Positions 1 to 6,485 of a stretch of DNA of 6,974 nucleotides are shown here, piece after piece. Each line of letters starts with the position of its first letter. The stretch's first letter is position 1. The DNA comes from Deltaproteobacteria bacterium (lineage in GTDB: Bacteria > Desulfobacterota > GWC2-55-46 > DRQE01): positions 1 through 6,974 of the forward strand of contig JACRCB010000019.1 of assembly GCA_016219165.1 (NCBI GenBank), in the 5' to 3' direction. A model generated the notes under the pieces. The model had not been told where the DNA came from. It did not search any database and saw nothing but the letters and a program-made list of their open reading frames with translations. The position numbers and the translations under genes are program-made.

Positions 1-370
1 AAAGCCTTGCATCGAGGGAAACCTGGTCGTTTATGCTCCTTCCGGTGTGGAGTTTCCCGCCCGTGGCGCCGATTTTTTACGTGAGCCTTTTTTCTATCGC
101 CATGTGTATGTCTTCCATGTCCGGGGTAAACCTGAACCCTCCGGAGGCTATCTCCTTTTCAACTGAACGGAGCCCTTTGAGAATCTTCGCCCTTTCTCCC
201 TTTTTAAGTATGCCCGCCCTCTCAAGGGCCTTTGCATGGGCGATGGAGCCGCGGATGTCGTGCCGGAAAAGCCTCCAATCCAAGGAGATGGAGGCGTTGA
301 ACTCCGTAGCAAGGGCATGGGGCGCCCCTTTAAACCTTCCCGACCAGGGTTTCCTTTTCTCTTCCGCCAT
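1..370 (-). pseudogene. argH: Argininosuccinate lyase, N-terminal part, interrupted by an in-frame stop and cut by the window edge
   Basis: ArgH splits argininosuccinate into arginine and fumarate, the last step of arginine synthesis, in the cytoplasm. The first 97 codons show the family's N-terminus: KPWSGRF near residue 8, then FNASISLDWRLF, a DIRGSIAHAK helix around residues 39-48, and MEDIHMAIEKRLT. Codon 98 (79-77) is TAA where the family normally has Glu in an EKIG motif. The same frame continues without a break into KIGATGGKLHTGRS and NDQVSLDARL up to the edge, so the gene was intact until recently or the stop is a sequence error. The usual GRSRNDQ signature reads GRSINDQ. The ATG start at 370 lies 2 bases after the stop of the upstream gene, and its GAGGGG ribosome binding site sits in that gene's last codons. 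Identity is firm; whether the gene is truly broken is open. Confidence 0.82.
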
Positions 371-372
371 TT

Positions 373-1314
373 CTAAATCCCCTCTATAATCCCCGCATAT
401 AATAGCGGGACCATTATCTCATGGTGTCCGGTAAGGGCGTATCCCTTGCCTCCGCCCAGTGTCGGCCGTCTCACGACGTTTACACCCGGACGGTAATGCT
501 GGATGAAATCCATGTTCACGGTGGTAAAATTTTTAACCTTATATCCGAGGTTCCTTGCGAGCGTAAGCGCCTTTAAAAAGACCTCCGGGATAATGACCGC
601 GCTTCCGATATTTATAAAGACCCCCCCTTCGAGGGTGCTTACAACAGAGGCGAATTTTTCAAAATCCTTCTGGGATGCCCTCCCGGTGGAAGAGCCGTCC
701 ATCCGCGGGTGTAAATGTATTATGTCGGTCCCGAGGGCGACGTGCACGGTTACCGGGACGTCGCACCTAACCCCGGCCGCGGTGATACTGAGATTCTTGT
801 AAGGGAAACCGGAACGCCCTATCATCCCGCCCACGGAACGGCCGATGCCGAACCCCTTTTTCGCGCCCCTTAGGATAGCGTCGTTCAGGAGCCTGCCCGT
901 CTCCTCCGCCATCCCGAACTTTCCCGAGCCGATTCCGGAATCGACGTCCTCGGAGGTTCTTCCCGCAAAAGAAAGCTCGAAATCATGGATGATTCCGGCC
1001 CCGTTCATCGAAACGGCGTTCACTATGCCCCTTTCCATGAGGTCTACAATCAAGGGGCTTAACCCCGCCTTTATGACATGCGCGCCCATGCCGAGAGAAA
1101 CGGTCTTTTTTGTTTTATGGGCGCGGATTACCGCCGCAATAACGGCCCTCAAATCCCTTGCGGCGAGTATGCCGGGGAGGGTTTTGAGAAAATCCCCGAA
1201 AGAGCCCCCTTTCGCCAAAGGTTTGGCGAGGTCGTTTACGTTCACCTTGCTCTTTCTCTTTCTTAAGGGATATGTCTTTATATTCCTCGAAACGAGCGGC
1301 TTAAACTTCATCAT
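373..1314 (-). CDS. Deoxyhypusine synthase-fold family protein, bacterial type, substrate unknown
   Basis: This 313-residue protein resembles the deoxyhypusine synthase/homospermidine synthase family (NAD-dependent, Rossmann-like, cytoplasmic). The segment GMGAHVIKAGLSPLI (about 75-89) matches the family's first NAD-binding stretch. SMNGAGIIHDFE (about 102-113) matches the TAGG-EED region, followed by GRTSEDV. The C-terminal RPGVNVVRRPTLGGGKG and TGHHEIMVPLL would place K290 opposite the catalytic lysine of the human enzyme (K329 in SWGK). However, the adjacent tryptophan, the conserved active-site histidine and the EFDGSDSGA substrate loop are not seen. Bacteria lack eIF5A, so true hypusine synthesis is not expected; homospermidine-type or other aminobutyl transfer is possible but unproven. 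Its start overlaps the gmhA stop as ATGA with an AGAAGG upstream, so translation is probably coupled. A second ATG follows directly. Family confidence is good, function low. Confidence 0.8.
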   Translation of the reverse strand: MMKFKPLVSRNIKTYPLRKRKSKVNVNDLAKPLAKGGSFGDFLKTLPGILAARDLRAVIAAVIRAHKTKKTVSLGMGAHVIKAGLSPLIVDLMERGIVNAVSMNGAGIIHDFELSFAGRTSEDVDSGIGSGKFGMAEETGRLLNDAILRGAKKGFGIGRSVGGMIGRSGFPYKNLSITAAGVRCDVPVTVHVALGTDIIHLHPRMDGSSTGRASQKDFEKFASVVSTLEGGVFINIGSAVIIPEVFLKALTLARNLGYKVKNFTTVNMDFIQHYRPGVNVVRRPTLGGGKGYALTGHHEIMVPLLYAGIIEGI

Positions 1315-1901
1315 CCTGAAACCTTCTTAAACAAACCATGGTCCACGAGTTCACAGATGATATGGCAGATTGTTATGTGCACCTCCTGTATCCTCGGCGT
1401 GGACCTGGAATCGACGTTCAACGCCAACTCCACCTTTTTTGCGAGTTCCCCGCCGCCGTTGCCGGTGAGGGCGACGGTCTTTACGGCGCAGCCGCGCGCG
1501 GCCTCAACGGCCTTGAGGACATTCTCCGAGGCGCCGCTCGTGGATATGGCGAGCAGAATATCCCCGGCCTTGCCCAGCGCCTTTACCTGCTTCGAGAAAA
1601 CGGTATTGAAATCATAATCGTTGCCGATGCTGGTAAGGATGGAAGAATCCGTTGTAAGGGCGAGGGCGGGCAGGGGGGGCCTCTCTATCTCGAAGCGGTT
1701 CACAAACTCCGCGGCAAGATGCTGGCTGTCCGCGGCACTTCCACCGTTGCCTATTATCATGAGTTTATTGCCGGCCTTGAACGCATCGGCTATCCACTCG
1801 GCGGCCTTTACAATCGAGGAGATGTTTTTTCTCGAAAAGAAAGCCTCCTTCGCCTTTATGCTGTCCTTAAAGGATTTTGTTACGATTTCTTCTTCCATCA
1901 T
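1311..1901 (-). CDS. gmhA: Phosphoheptose isomerase (sedoheptulose 7-phosphate isomerase)
   Basis: GmhA converts sedoheptulose 7-phosphate to D-glycero-D-manno-heptose 7-phosphate, the first step towards ADP-heptose for the lipopolysaccharide core. It is a cytoplasmic tetramer. The 196-residue length is typical. The single SIS domain shows IIGNGGSAADSQHLAAEF (49-66), the ALTTDSSILTSIGNDY segment (81-96), the phosphate-binding AISTSGASEN (118-127), and QEVHITICHIICELVD (172-187). The zinc-site residues fall at H61, E65, Q172 and H180, the numbering I recall for characterised GmhA proteins. The frame starts with two adjacent ATGs (1901 and 1898). AAGGAG at 1907-1912 is 5 bases from the first and 8 from the second, so the second may be the real start. 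Its stop overlaps the start of the DHS-like gene by 4 bases. An 83-base gap with a strong hairpin precedes it. Confidence 0.95.
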   Translation of the reverse strand: MMEEEIVTKSFKDSIKAKEAFFSRKNISSIVKAAEWIADAFKAGNKLMIIGNGGSAADSQHLAAEFVNRFEIERPPLPALALTTDSSILTSIGNDYDFNTVFSKQVKALGKAGDILLAISTSGASENVLKAVEAARGCAVKTVALTGNGGGELAKKVELALNVDSRSTPRIQEVHITICHIICELVDHGLFKKVSG

Positions 1902-1906
1902 AAGAA

Positions 1907-1912
1907 CTCCTT
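1907..1912 (-). promoter_or_regulatory. Ribosome binding site of gmhA
   Basis: The minus strand reads AAGGAG followed by TTCTT and then ATGATGG. The spacing is 5 bases to the first ATG and 8 to the second, which favours the second as start. The overlapping GGAGTTCTT (1902-1910) is exactly complementary to AAGAACTCC at 1960-1968, the upstream arm of the hairpin before gmhA, so the site could be masked in the mRNA. Confidence 0.7.
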
Positions 1913-1918
1913 ACCATC

Positions 1919-1968
1919 AAGAATCTCCGCCCTGCCTGCAGCAGGCAGGCATTTATGGCGGAGTTCTT
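1919..1968 (-). repeat. Strong two-part hairpin in the gap upstream of gmhA
   Basis: The outer arms, AAGAATCTCCGCC (1919-1931 on plus) and GGCGGAGTTCTT (1957-1968), are inverted repeats of 12 pairs with one bulged base. Inside them CCTGCCTG (1931-1938) and CAGGCAGG (1942-1949) form an 8-pair stem with a 3-base loop, sharing one base with the outer arm. No run of T follows on the minus strand, so it does not look like an intrinsic terminator. It separates the M29 aminopeptidase stop from the gmhA ribosome binding site. It could be an mRNA stability or attenuation structure, or a copy of a dispersed palindromic repeat. Confidence 0.75.
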
Positions 1969-1984
1969 CAATCCCCGCACCCAA

Positions 1985-3055
1985 CTATATCAAAAACCGC
2001 CCGTTTTTCTGGATTAGCCTTCCGTCAACGTACAATTTACCGCCCGTTCTCAAATCCTTTATCATATCCCAGTGTATTGCGGAAATGTTTTTGCCCCCGG
2101 CCTCCGCATAGGAACGGCCGACCGCAAGGTGCACCGTGCCGCCTATCTTTTCGTCGAAGAGGATATCCTTTGAAAATTTCTTTATCCCGTAATTGACCCC
2201 TATGCCGAGCTCCCCCAGAAACCTCGCGCCCCTGTCGGTATCGAGCATGGAGATTAAAAATTTCTCGTTTTTATCCGCGGTGGCGCCAACGACCTTGCCT
2301 TTCCTGAACCGGAGCCTTATGCCCGTTACCTCCCTGCCCTGATATATGGCAGGCATCTCGTAATAGATATACCCTTCCGCCGAGTCCTCGACCGGAGAGA
2401 GAAAAACCTCCCCGTCCGGCATGTTCCTCTCGCCCCAGCAGGGGATGGCCTTCCTCCCCTTTATGCCTATAACGAGGTCCGTGTCCTCTCCGACGACCCT
2501 CACCTCTTTTCCCCGGTCGAGGAGCCTCTTTAATTTCTCCTCCTTTTTCCTTACCCTGTTCCAGTCGACGTTCGTCGCGGAGTAGAGGAAATCCTCATAC
2601 TCGGTTATGCCCATATCCGCTTCCTGCGCGAGGGCGTTCGTCGGGAAGTTACAGAGGACCCAGCGCTTTTTATTCACTATGGTATCCGAAATCCGCCTGA
2701 CGGTCTTGCTCCTCAGGGAAATCTTTTCCGGGTCGGCGTTTGAAAGGGACCTTTTATTGAGCGGCGCCCTGATATGCACAAAACAATCCGTGGCCCTCGC
2801 CTCGTAGTATTTTACCTTCGGAAAATTACGGAGCTGTTCCTTTGCGGCCTCTTCATAAAAGATATTGAGTGTCTCTTCGAAAGAGACGGAAAGCGCCGGA
2901 TGCCCGCCGGCCTCCACCACCTCTCTAAAGACCTCCAAGACAAGGGGCTTTGCCAGTTCGCTCGATGAGTTTATGAGCACGGTCTCGCCTTTTTTCACTC
3001 CGAGCGAATGGTTTACGAGGGTCCATGCGAGTTTCTTTATTCTCGGTTCAGCCAT
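1985..3055 (-). CDS. M29 family metal-dependent aminopeptidase (AmpS/PepS/AmpT type)
   Basis: M29 enzymes are cytoplasmic exopeptidases that remove N-terminal residues from peptides using two metal ions. The 356-residue product is somewhat shorter than the roughly 400-residue characterised members. Putative metal and catalytic residues are all visible in order: E216 in MPDGEVFLSP, E282 in LGELGIGVN, H309 in GGTVHLAVG, Y316 in RSYAEAGG, then H328 and D330 in SAIHWDMIKDLR. The N-terminal part has the usual VKKGETVLI (20-28). There is no signal peptide. The ATG at 3055 has GGAGGG (3063-3068) 7 bases upstream, and the gene's start overlaps the radical SAM gene's end by 19 bases. A link to cleanup of rescue products from RqcH, encoded upstream, is possible but only inferred from co-location. 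Confidence 0.92.
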   Translation of the reverse strand: MAEPRIKKLAWTLVNHSLGVKKGETVLINSSSELAKPLVLEVFREVVEAGGHPALSVSFEETLNIFYEEAAKEQLRNFPKVKYYEARATDCFVHIRAPLNKRSLSNADPEKISLRSKTVRRISDTIVNKKRWVLCNFPTNALAQEADMGITEYEDFLYSATNVDWNRVRKKEEKLKRLLDRGKEVRVVGEDTDLVIGIKGRKAIPCWGERNMPDGEVFLSPVEDSAEGYIYYEMPAIYQGREVTGIRLRFRKGKVVGATADKNEKFLISMLDTDRGARFLGELGIGVNYGIKKFSKDILFDEKIGGTVHLAVGRSYAEAGGKNISAIHWDMIKDLRTGGKLYVDGRLIQKNGRFLI

Positions 3056-4008
3056 CTAAAATCCCTCCGTTCCACGTTAAAGTTAATGCCGCGGCGCTTC
3101 GCGCCCTGCCGGGTGTCCTTTTCTTCAAGCAACCGTTCTATTCCGGCCTTTACCAGAAATTTATCCAAACCCCAGCGCGGCTCTATAAGGAGCCTTGAGG
3201 GGGTTGTGCCGGAGAGCCTGTGGATTGTAACCCCGGGCGGCAAAAGTTCAAGCGATTCTACCACGATTTGCGCATATTCTTCAAGAGAAAGGATTTTGAA
3301 CCCGCCCCTTCCATACATCTCCTCAAGCGCCGTCCCCTTTACCACATCGAGTTGGTGAAACTTTATGCCCCAGACCGGCAACTCCGAAATGAACCTGACC
3401 GTATCGAGCATTTCCTCTCTTCCCTCTCCCGGAAGCCCGAATATCGCATGCGCGCAGACATCCATCCCCTTTTCCCATGACCTTAAAACCGCGTCCTTGA
3501 AATCCGTTGCCGTATGCCCCCTGTTTATCCTTTCGAGCGTCCTGTCGTTTGCGGACTGCAGCCCCATCTCAAGCCACAGATGCTTTTCCTTTTTGAGTCC
3601 GCGGAGAAGTTCCAATACCCTTGAATCCACGCAGTCCGGCCTCGTAGAGACCGCTATGGCACAGACCAACGGGTGGGCCATTGCCTCTTTATAGAGTTTT
3701 TCAAGACGCCCCAAGTTGTCATACGTATTCGTGTTTATCTGGAAGTAGGCGATGAACTTTTCCGGGTCGTATCTTTTTTTGAGCCTTTCTATCCCGCAAT
3801 CAATCTGCTCGGTTACGGTGAGACCCTCCCTCAAATCCTTTGGCACGAGGGTTAAAGGCTCGCAGTAAACGCACCCGCCCGCGCCTTTTGTGGAGTCCCG
3901 GTTCGGGCATGTAAAACCGCACTCTATGGTTACCTTTCTGACCCGCCCGCCGAAACGCTCTTTGAGGTAACGGGAGAGCGGATAGTATCTGGGGGTGGGG
4001 GGCGTCAT
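3037..4008 (-). CDS. Radical SAM protein, TIGR01212/YhcC family
   Basis: This 323-residue protein begins with YYPLSRYLKERFGGRVRKV and then C30GFTC34PNRDSTKGAGGC46VYC49, the cysteine cluster typical of the TIGR01212 (YhcC) family, expected to hold a 4Fe-4S cluster and cleave S-adenosylmethionine. Further family segments are AYFQINTNTYDNL (about 87-99), STRPDCVD (121-128), WLEMGLQSANDRTLERINRGH (about 145-165), and HAIFGLPGEGREEMLDTV. The C-terminus has EPRWGLDKFLVKAGIERLL and RQGAKRRG. The family is related to Elp3-type radical SAM domains, but I know of no established substrate. The ATG overlaps the DUF2156 stop as ATGA, with AAGGA just upstream at short spacing, which points to coupled translation. 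The gene is full length, and family assignment is firm. Confidence 0.93.
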   Translation of the reverse strand: MTPPTPRYYPLSRYLKERFGGRVRKVTIECGFTCPNRDSTKGAGGCVYCEPLTLVPKDLREGLTVTEQIDCGIERLKKRYDPEKFIAYFQINTNTYDNLGRLEKLYKEAMAHPLVCAIAVSTRPDCVDSRVLELLRGLKKEKHLWLEMGLQSANDRTLERINRGHTATDFKDAVLRSWEKGMDVCAHAIFGLPGEGREEMLDTVRFISELPVWGIKFHQLDVVKGTALEEMYGRGGFKILSLEEYAQIVVESLELLPPGVTIHRLSGTTPSRLLIEPRWGLDKFLVKAGIERLLEEKDTRQGAKRRGINFNVERRDFRWLNRE

Positions 4009-4859
4009 TTCCTTACCCTGTACTTTTTTGTAAAACCAACGGGCCTCAGGCTCATCTTCAACTTCCTCAACCCCTCCATGCCGAGGTCCTGTTCCATGTT
4101 TATATACCTGTATTTTTCCGGAAGAATGGACGCGAATGCCTGGTTCATAAACTCGCTCAACCCCTTATAAGACGGGAAAAGGCCTTTCTCAAAGTGTATT
4201 GCGAAGGTATCTCCCGCGCCCAGTTCCTCCCCGAGGGTATAGGCCGCGGGCTCTCCCTCAACGTAATAAATGCCGCCGCAGAGTCCGAGCGAATTCATTT
4301 CTTCAAGCGCCTCCCTTGCGGCATGGTAATCCCCCTCCTCCCCTCTCTCCCTGCGCCATCTTTCGAGGACATCGAGGGCGTCGGCAACGTATTTCGCCGT
4401 AAGGGGCCTTCCCTCATAGGAGTAACGCGATATGAAGGCATTTACGAGGTTTTTCTTCCTGTGGAACTTCCTTCCGGAAAGGCGGGACATCTCCTCCCTC
4501 GAATAAAGGTAATCGAAGTTATCCCTGTCCTCCGTAACCTTAAACCCTAATCCGGCGAGGGTCTCTTTTGTCTTTTCGGACACGCACTTCATCGAAGAAA
4601 ATCTTTCAAAAAGTTCGTTGAGGAGCCGGCTCGAAGGCAGGGCAAAGGGCAGCATGAAAAACCTCTCCCCGCCGTCGCTCCCCGTAATCAGAAAATTATC
4701 CCCGAGTCTGGAAATCCTATAGTTGTGCGCCTCTCTAAAGAGATAGATATTCGCAAAAGTAAATTCGGAAACGCCCTCTTTGAGCATTGAAAAAAGGGAG
4801 TGGAGTTCTTTCCGCATGTCTATCGTAATCTCTGAGGATTCTGGGTAATCTAAAATCAC
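4005..4859 (-). CDS. DUF2156 domain protein (GNAT-like, related to the lysylphosphatidylglycerol synthase catalytic domain)
   Basis: The 284-residue product matches the soluble DUF2156 family, which has a tandem GNAT-like fold shared with the cytoplasmic domain of lysylphosphatidylglycerol synthases. Visible family segments are FTFANIYLFRE (33-43), LSGRKFHRKKNLVNAF (127-142), EGEPAAYTLGEEL (201-213), FAIHFEKG followed by YKGLSEFMNQ (219-240), and INMEQDLGMEGLRKLKMS (253-270) then PVGFTKKY. There are no membrane segments, so it is not a complete MprF; an aminoacyl or acyl transfer role is possible but the donor and acceptor are unknown. The start is GTG at 4859, supported by GAGGAG 5 bases upstream; the next ATG (codon 15) lacks comparable support. 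The gene sits 50 bases after rqcH and overlaps the radical SAM gene by 4 bases. Confidence 0.88.
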   Translation of the reverse strand: MILDYPESSEITIDMRKELHSLFSMLKEGVSEFTFANIYLFREAHNYRISRLGDNFLITGSDGGERFFMLPFALPSSRLLNELFERFSSMKCVSEKTKETLAGLGFKVTEDRDNFDYLYSREEMSRLSGRKFHRKKNLVNAFISRYSYEGRPLTAKYVADALDVLERWRRERGEEGDYHAAREALEEMNSLGLCGGIYYVEGEPAAYTLGEELGAGDTFAIHFEKGLFPSYKGLSEFMNQAFASILPEKYRYINMEQDLGMEGLRKLKMSLRPVGFTKKYRVRK

Positions 4860-4864
4860 GGTAT

Positions 4865-4870
4865 CTCCTC
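4865..4870 (-). promoter_or_regulatory. Ribosome binding site that sets the GTG start of the DUF2156 gene
   Basis: The minus strand reads GAGGAG, five bases (ATACC), then GTG at 4859-4857. This strong site decides for the GTG start over the later ATG at codon 15. Confidence 0.7.
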
Positions 4871-4909
4871 TTAACCTTGCCTCTTGCCCCCATGCCGGGA
4901 GAGGGGAAT

Positions 4910-6343
4910 TTATTGCCGCTCCTGCCTCCCGGCCTTTGCCGGCCTTACAACGATTGTCTTATACCCCCCCGCAACCACCATCCCCGGCTTTGCGCCTTTC
5001 GGTTTCCTTACGTTCTTTGCCTCGGTATACACGACCTCGACCTTCGCGGATTGGCGCGCCTTGCTGAAATACGCCGCGATACCCGCGGCCTCGCGGAGGG
5101 CGACTTCATTAACCCTTTTTCCGCCGGCCTTCAAAAGGACATGCGCCCCGGCAACCCCCTTTGCGTGGAGCCATATATCGTCCGGCTTTGAATATTTCTT
5201 CACTATGAGGTCGTTTCCCGCGCCGGATTTCCCGCAGAGTATTTCAAGACCGTCCTTTGAGATAAACTTCCTTACCGGCTCCTGGGGCTTTTTACCGGCC
5301 CCTTTCAAGACCGGCCTCCCGCCTTCAAGATACCCGGCCAACTCCCCTTTAATCTCCTCGACGTCTTCCGGCGTCTCCGCGCTCTCCAACTCATAGGAAA
5401 GCCCATCTATGTATTCGATTTCGCCTTCCACCCCCGGGATACGTTCTTTGAGGAGCAAGAGCGCGGTCTTTGCCTTCCTCGCCTTTTTAAAAAACCCGTC
5501 CGTGTTTTCCTGAGGGGTTAACTTCGGGTCGAGCCGCACCTTTACCTTCTCAGGCGGGGATTTATAGATGTCCTCCACCTCGACCTCAGTCATCCCTTTC
5601 TTGATTTTCTTGAAGTTGGCGAGCAGCAGTTCCCCTGTCCTCGACTTGTTGAGGTCGGCCTTTGCCTTTTCCCTGTCGCCTTCGAGGTTCTCGAGTTTCC
5701 TTCTCGCCTTTTCAAGGACTTTTTTTACGACGCGGAGGAGAAGCCTCTTCCTTTCCCTCAGTTCCTCCATACGAACGAGTGCGCCGTAATAACGGTCAAC
5801 GGCCCGGTTCCACGTCTCGCCTTCCTCCGGTTTAACCGCCTGCTTTTTTTCCTTGACGGCTTCGGGATGCGGCAGGGGAGCGAGCCTTATTCCCGGGATA
5901 ACGGCCCTTATCGATTCCCCGGCCGGGAAATAACGGAGGCTGTCGAGGATAACGCCGTCTGTATCAAGGAGTATGACGTTGGAGGATTTGCCGGTAAGCT
6001 CCGCGACGATGGTATATTCTTCCGCTGCGCGTTTCTTAAGCCTGATACGGACTATCCTCTCCCCTTCAATCTGGGTTATGCCCTCTATCTTCGCGCCGGA
6101 TATGCGGCTTCTTAAAAACGCGCAGAAACGAAGGGGCCTTGGCGGGTTGGGGTATTTCCTCTCTGTAAGATGCATCCTCGAAAGACCGGGGTTTGCCGAG
6201 ATGATGAGGGAATGCTCCCGGCCCCTTACAAAGACCCTGAGGATGACGTTTCTTTCGTCCGGCTGGTGTATTCTGGAGATTATTCCGGCGCGAAGCCCGG
6301 AGTCGAGTTCGGAGACGATGTTTTTAAGACACCCGGGGTCCAT
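4910..6343 (-). CDS. rqcH: RqcH/NFACT family ribosome quality control protein (FbpA-like)
   Basis: RqcH binds the 50S subunit carrying a stalled peptidyl-tRNA and recruits alanyl-tRNA to add C-terminal alanine tails that mark the chain for degradation. The NFACT-N domain is seen as SGLRAGIISRIHQPDERNV (15-33), ANPGLSRMHLT (50-60), NPPRPLRFCAFLRSRI (66-81) and AELTGKSSNVILLD (114-127). A charged, helical coiled-coil region follows at about 185-340. The NFACT-R (DUF814) domain runs from about 358 to 467, with GLEILCGKSGAGNDLI, DDIWLHAKGVAGAHVLL and AKNVRKPKGAKPGMVVAGGY. At 477 residues it is shorter than the roughly 570-residue Bacillus protein and appears to lack a C-terminal extension. The DR pair required in Bacillus RqcH reads E95-R96 here. 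The ATG has no clear ribosome binding site; a promoter-like sequence lies directly before it. It is probably the first gene of the operon. Confidence 0.94.
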   Translation of the reverse strand: MDPGCLKNIVSELDSGLRAGIISRIHQPDERNVILRVFVRGREHSLIISANPGLSRMHLTERKYPNPPRPLRFCAFLRSRISGAKIEGITQIEGERIVRIRLKKRAAEEYTIVAELTGKSSNVILLDTDGVILDSLRYFPAGESIRAVIPGIRLAPLPHPEAVKEKKQAVKPEEGETWNRAVDRYYGALVRMEELRERKRLLLRVVKKVLEKARRKLENLEGDREKAKADLNKSRTGELLLANFKKIKKGMTEVEVEDIYKSPPEKVKVRLDPKLTPQENTDGFFKKARKAKTALLLLKERIPGVEGEIEYIDGLSYELESAETPEDVEEIKGELAGYLEGGRPVLKGAGKKPQEPVRKFISKDGLEILCGKSGAGNDLIVKKYSKPDDIWLHAKGVAGAHVLLKAGGKRVNEVALREAAGIAAYFSKARQSAKVEVVYTEAKNVRKPKGAKPGMVVAGGYKTIVVRPAKAGRQERQ

Positions 6344-6350
6344 CTTAAGA

Positions 6351-6359
6351 ATTTTAGCA
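6351..6359 (-). promoter_or_regulatory. Possible extended -10 promoter element for rqcH
   Basis: The minus strand reads TGCTAAAAT, an extended -10 (TGn) with a hexamer one base from TATAAT. No good -35 is seen 16-18 bases upstream (TTCCTC or neighbours). The expected transcription start would fall at about 6344-6343, on the A of the rqcH ATG, implying a leaderless mRNA. This fits the lack of a ribosome binding site, but it is prediction only. Confidence 0.35.
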
Positions 6360-6401
6360 CAAGACCGGGGCCGGAGGAAGGAACCGTTTTGCCGGTTGTT
6401 G

Positions 6402-6417
6402 AGGGTGTTAACACCCT
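6402..6417. promoter_or_regulatory. Perfect 16-base palindrome in the rqcH upstream gap
   Basis: AGGGTGTTAACACCCT is identical on both strands. It lies in the 142-base gap between the methyltransferase stop (6486) and the rqcH start (6343), about 43 bases upstream of the putative -10. It may be an operator for a dimeric regulator or a hairpin ending the methyltransferase transcript. No T-run follows on either strand, which argues against an intrinsic terminator. The rest of the gap shows only a weak short hairpin, AACCG with CGGTT at 6382-6397. Confidence 0.45.
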
Positions 6418-6485
6418 GCGAACATCAAGACCACCGAGGCGCTGACGGTCCGGCGAGAGGTTGACTTTTACAGTTAGGAGATATA

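Noticed and set aside
1919..1968. Intrinsic terminator between the M29 gene and gmhA
   Set aside because: The hairpin is strong, but no T-run follows it on the minus strand.
1338..2111. A 257-codon plus-strand open frame, longer than gmhA, which it covers
   Set aside because: The minus strand has a full GmhA with all zinc-site residues at the expected positions. The plus frame shows no recognisable domain and runs through the hairpin gap and into the aminopeptidase end, so it is a shadow of GC-rich codons.
3091..3103. GGCGC-TTC-GCGCC hairpin near the 3' end of the radical SAM gene
   Set aside because: It is a 5-pair stem inside conserved coding sequence (RQGAKRRG region) with no flanking signal, so codon content explains it.
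4884..5396. Plus-strand open frames over the 3' part of rqcH
   Set aside because: The NFACT-R motifs lie on the minus strand in the same region, and the plus frames are rich in Pro, Phe and Ser, as expected for antisense shadows.
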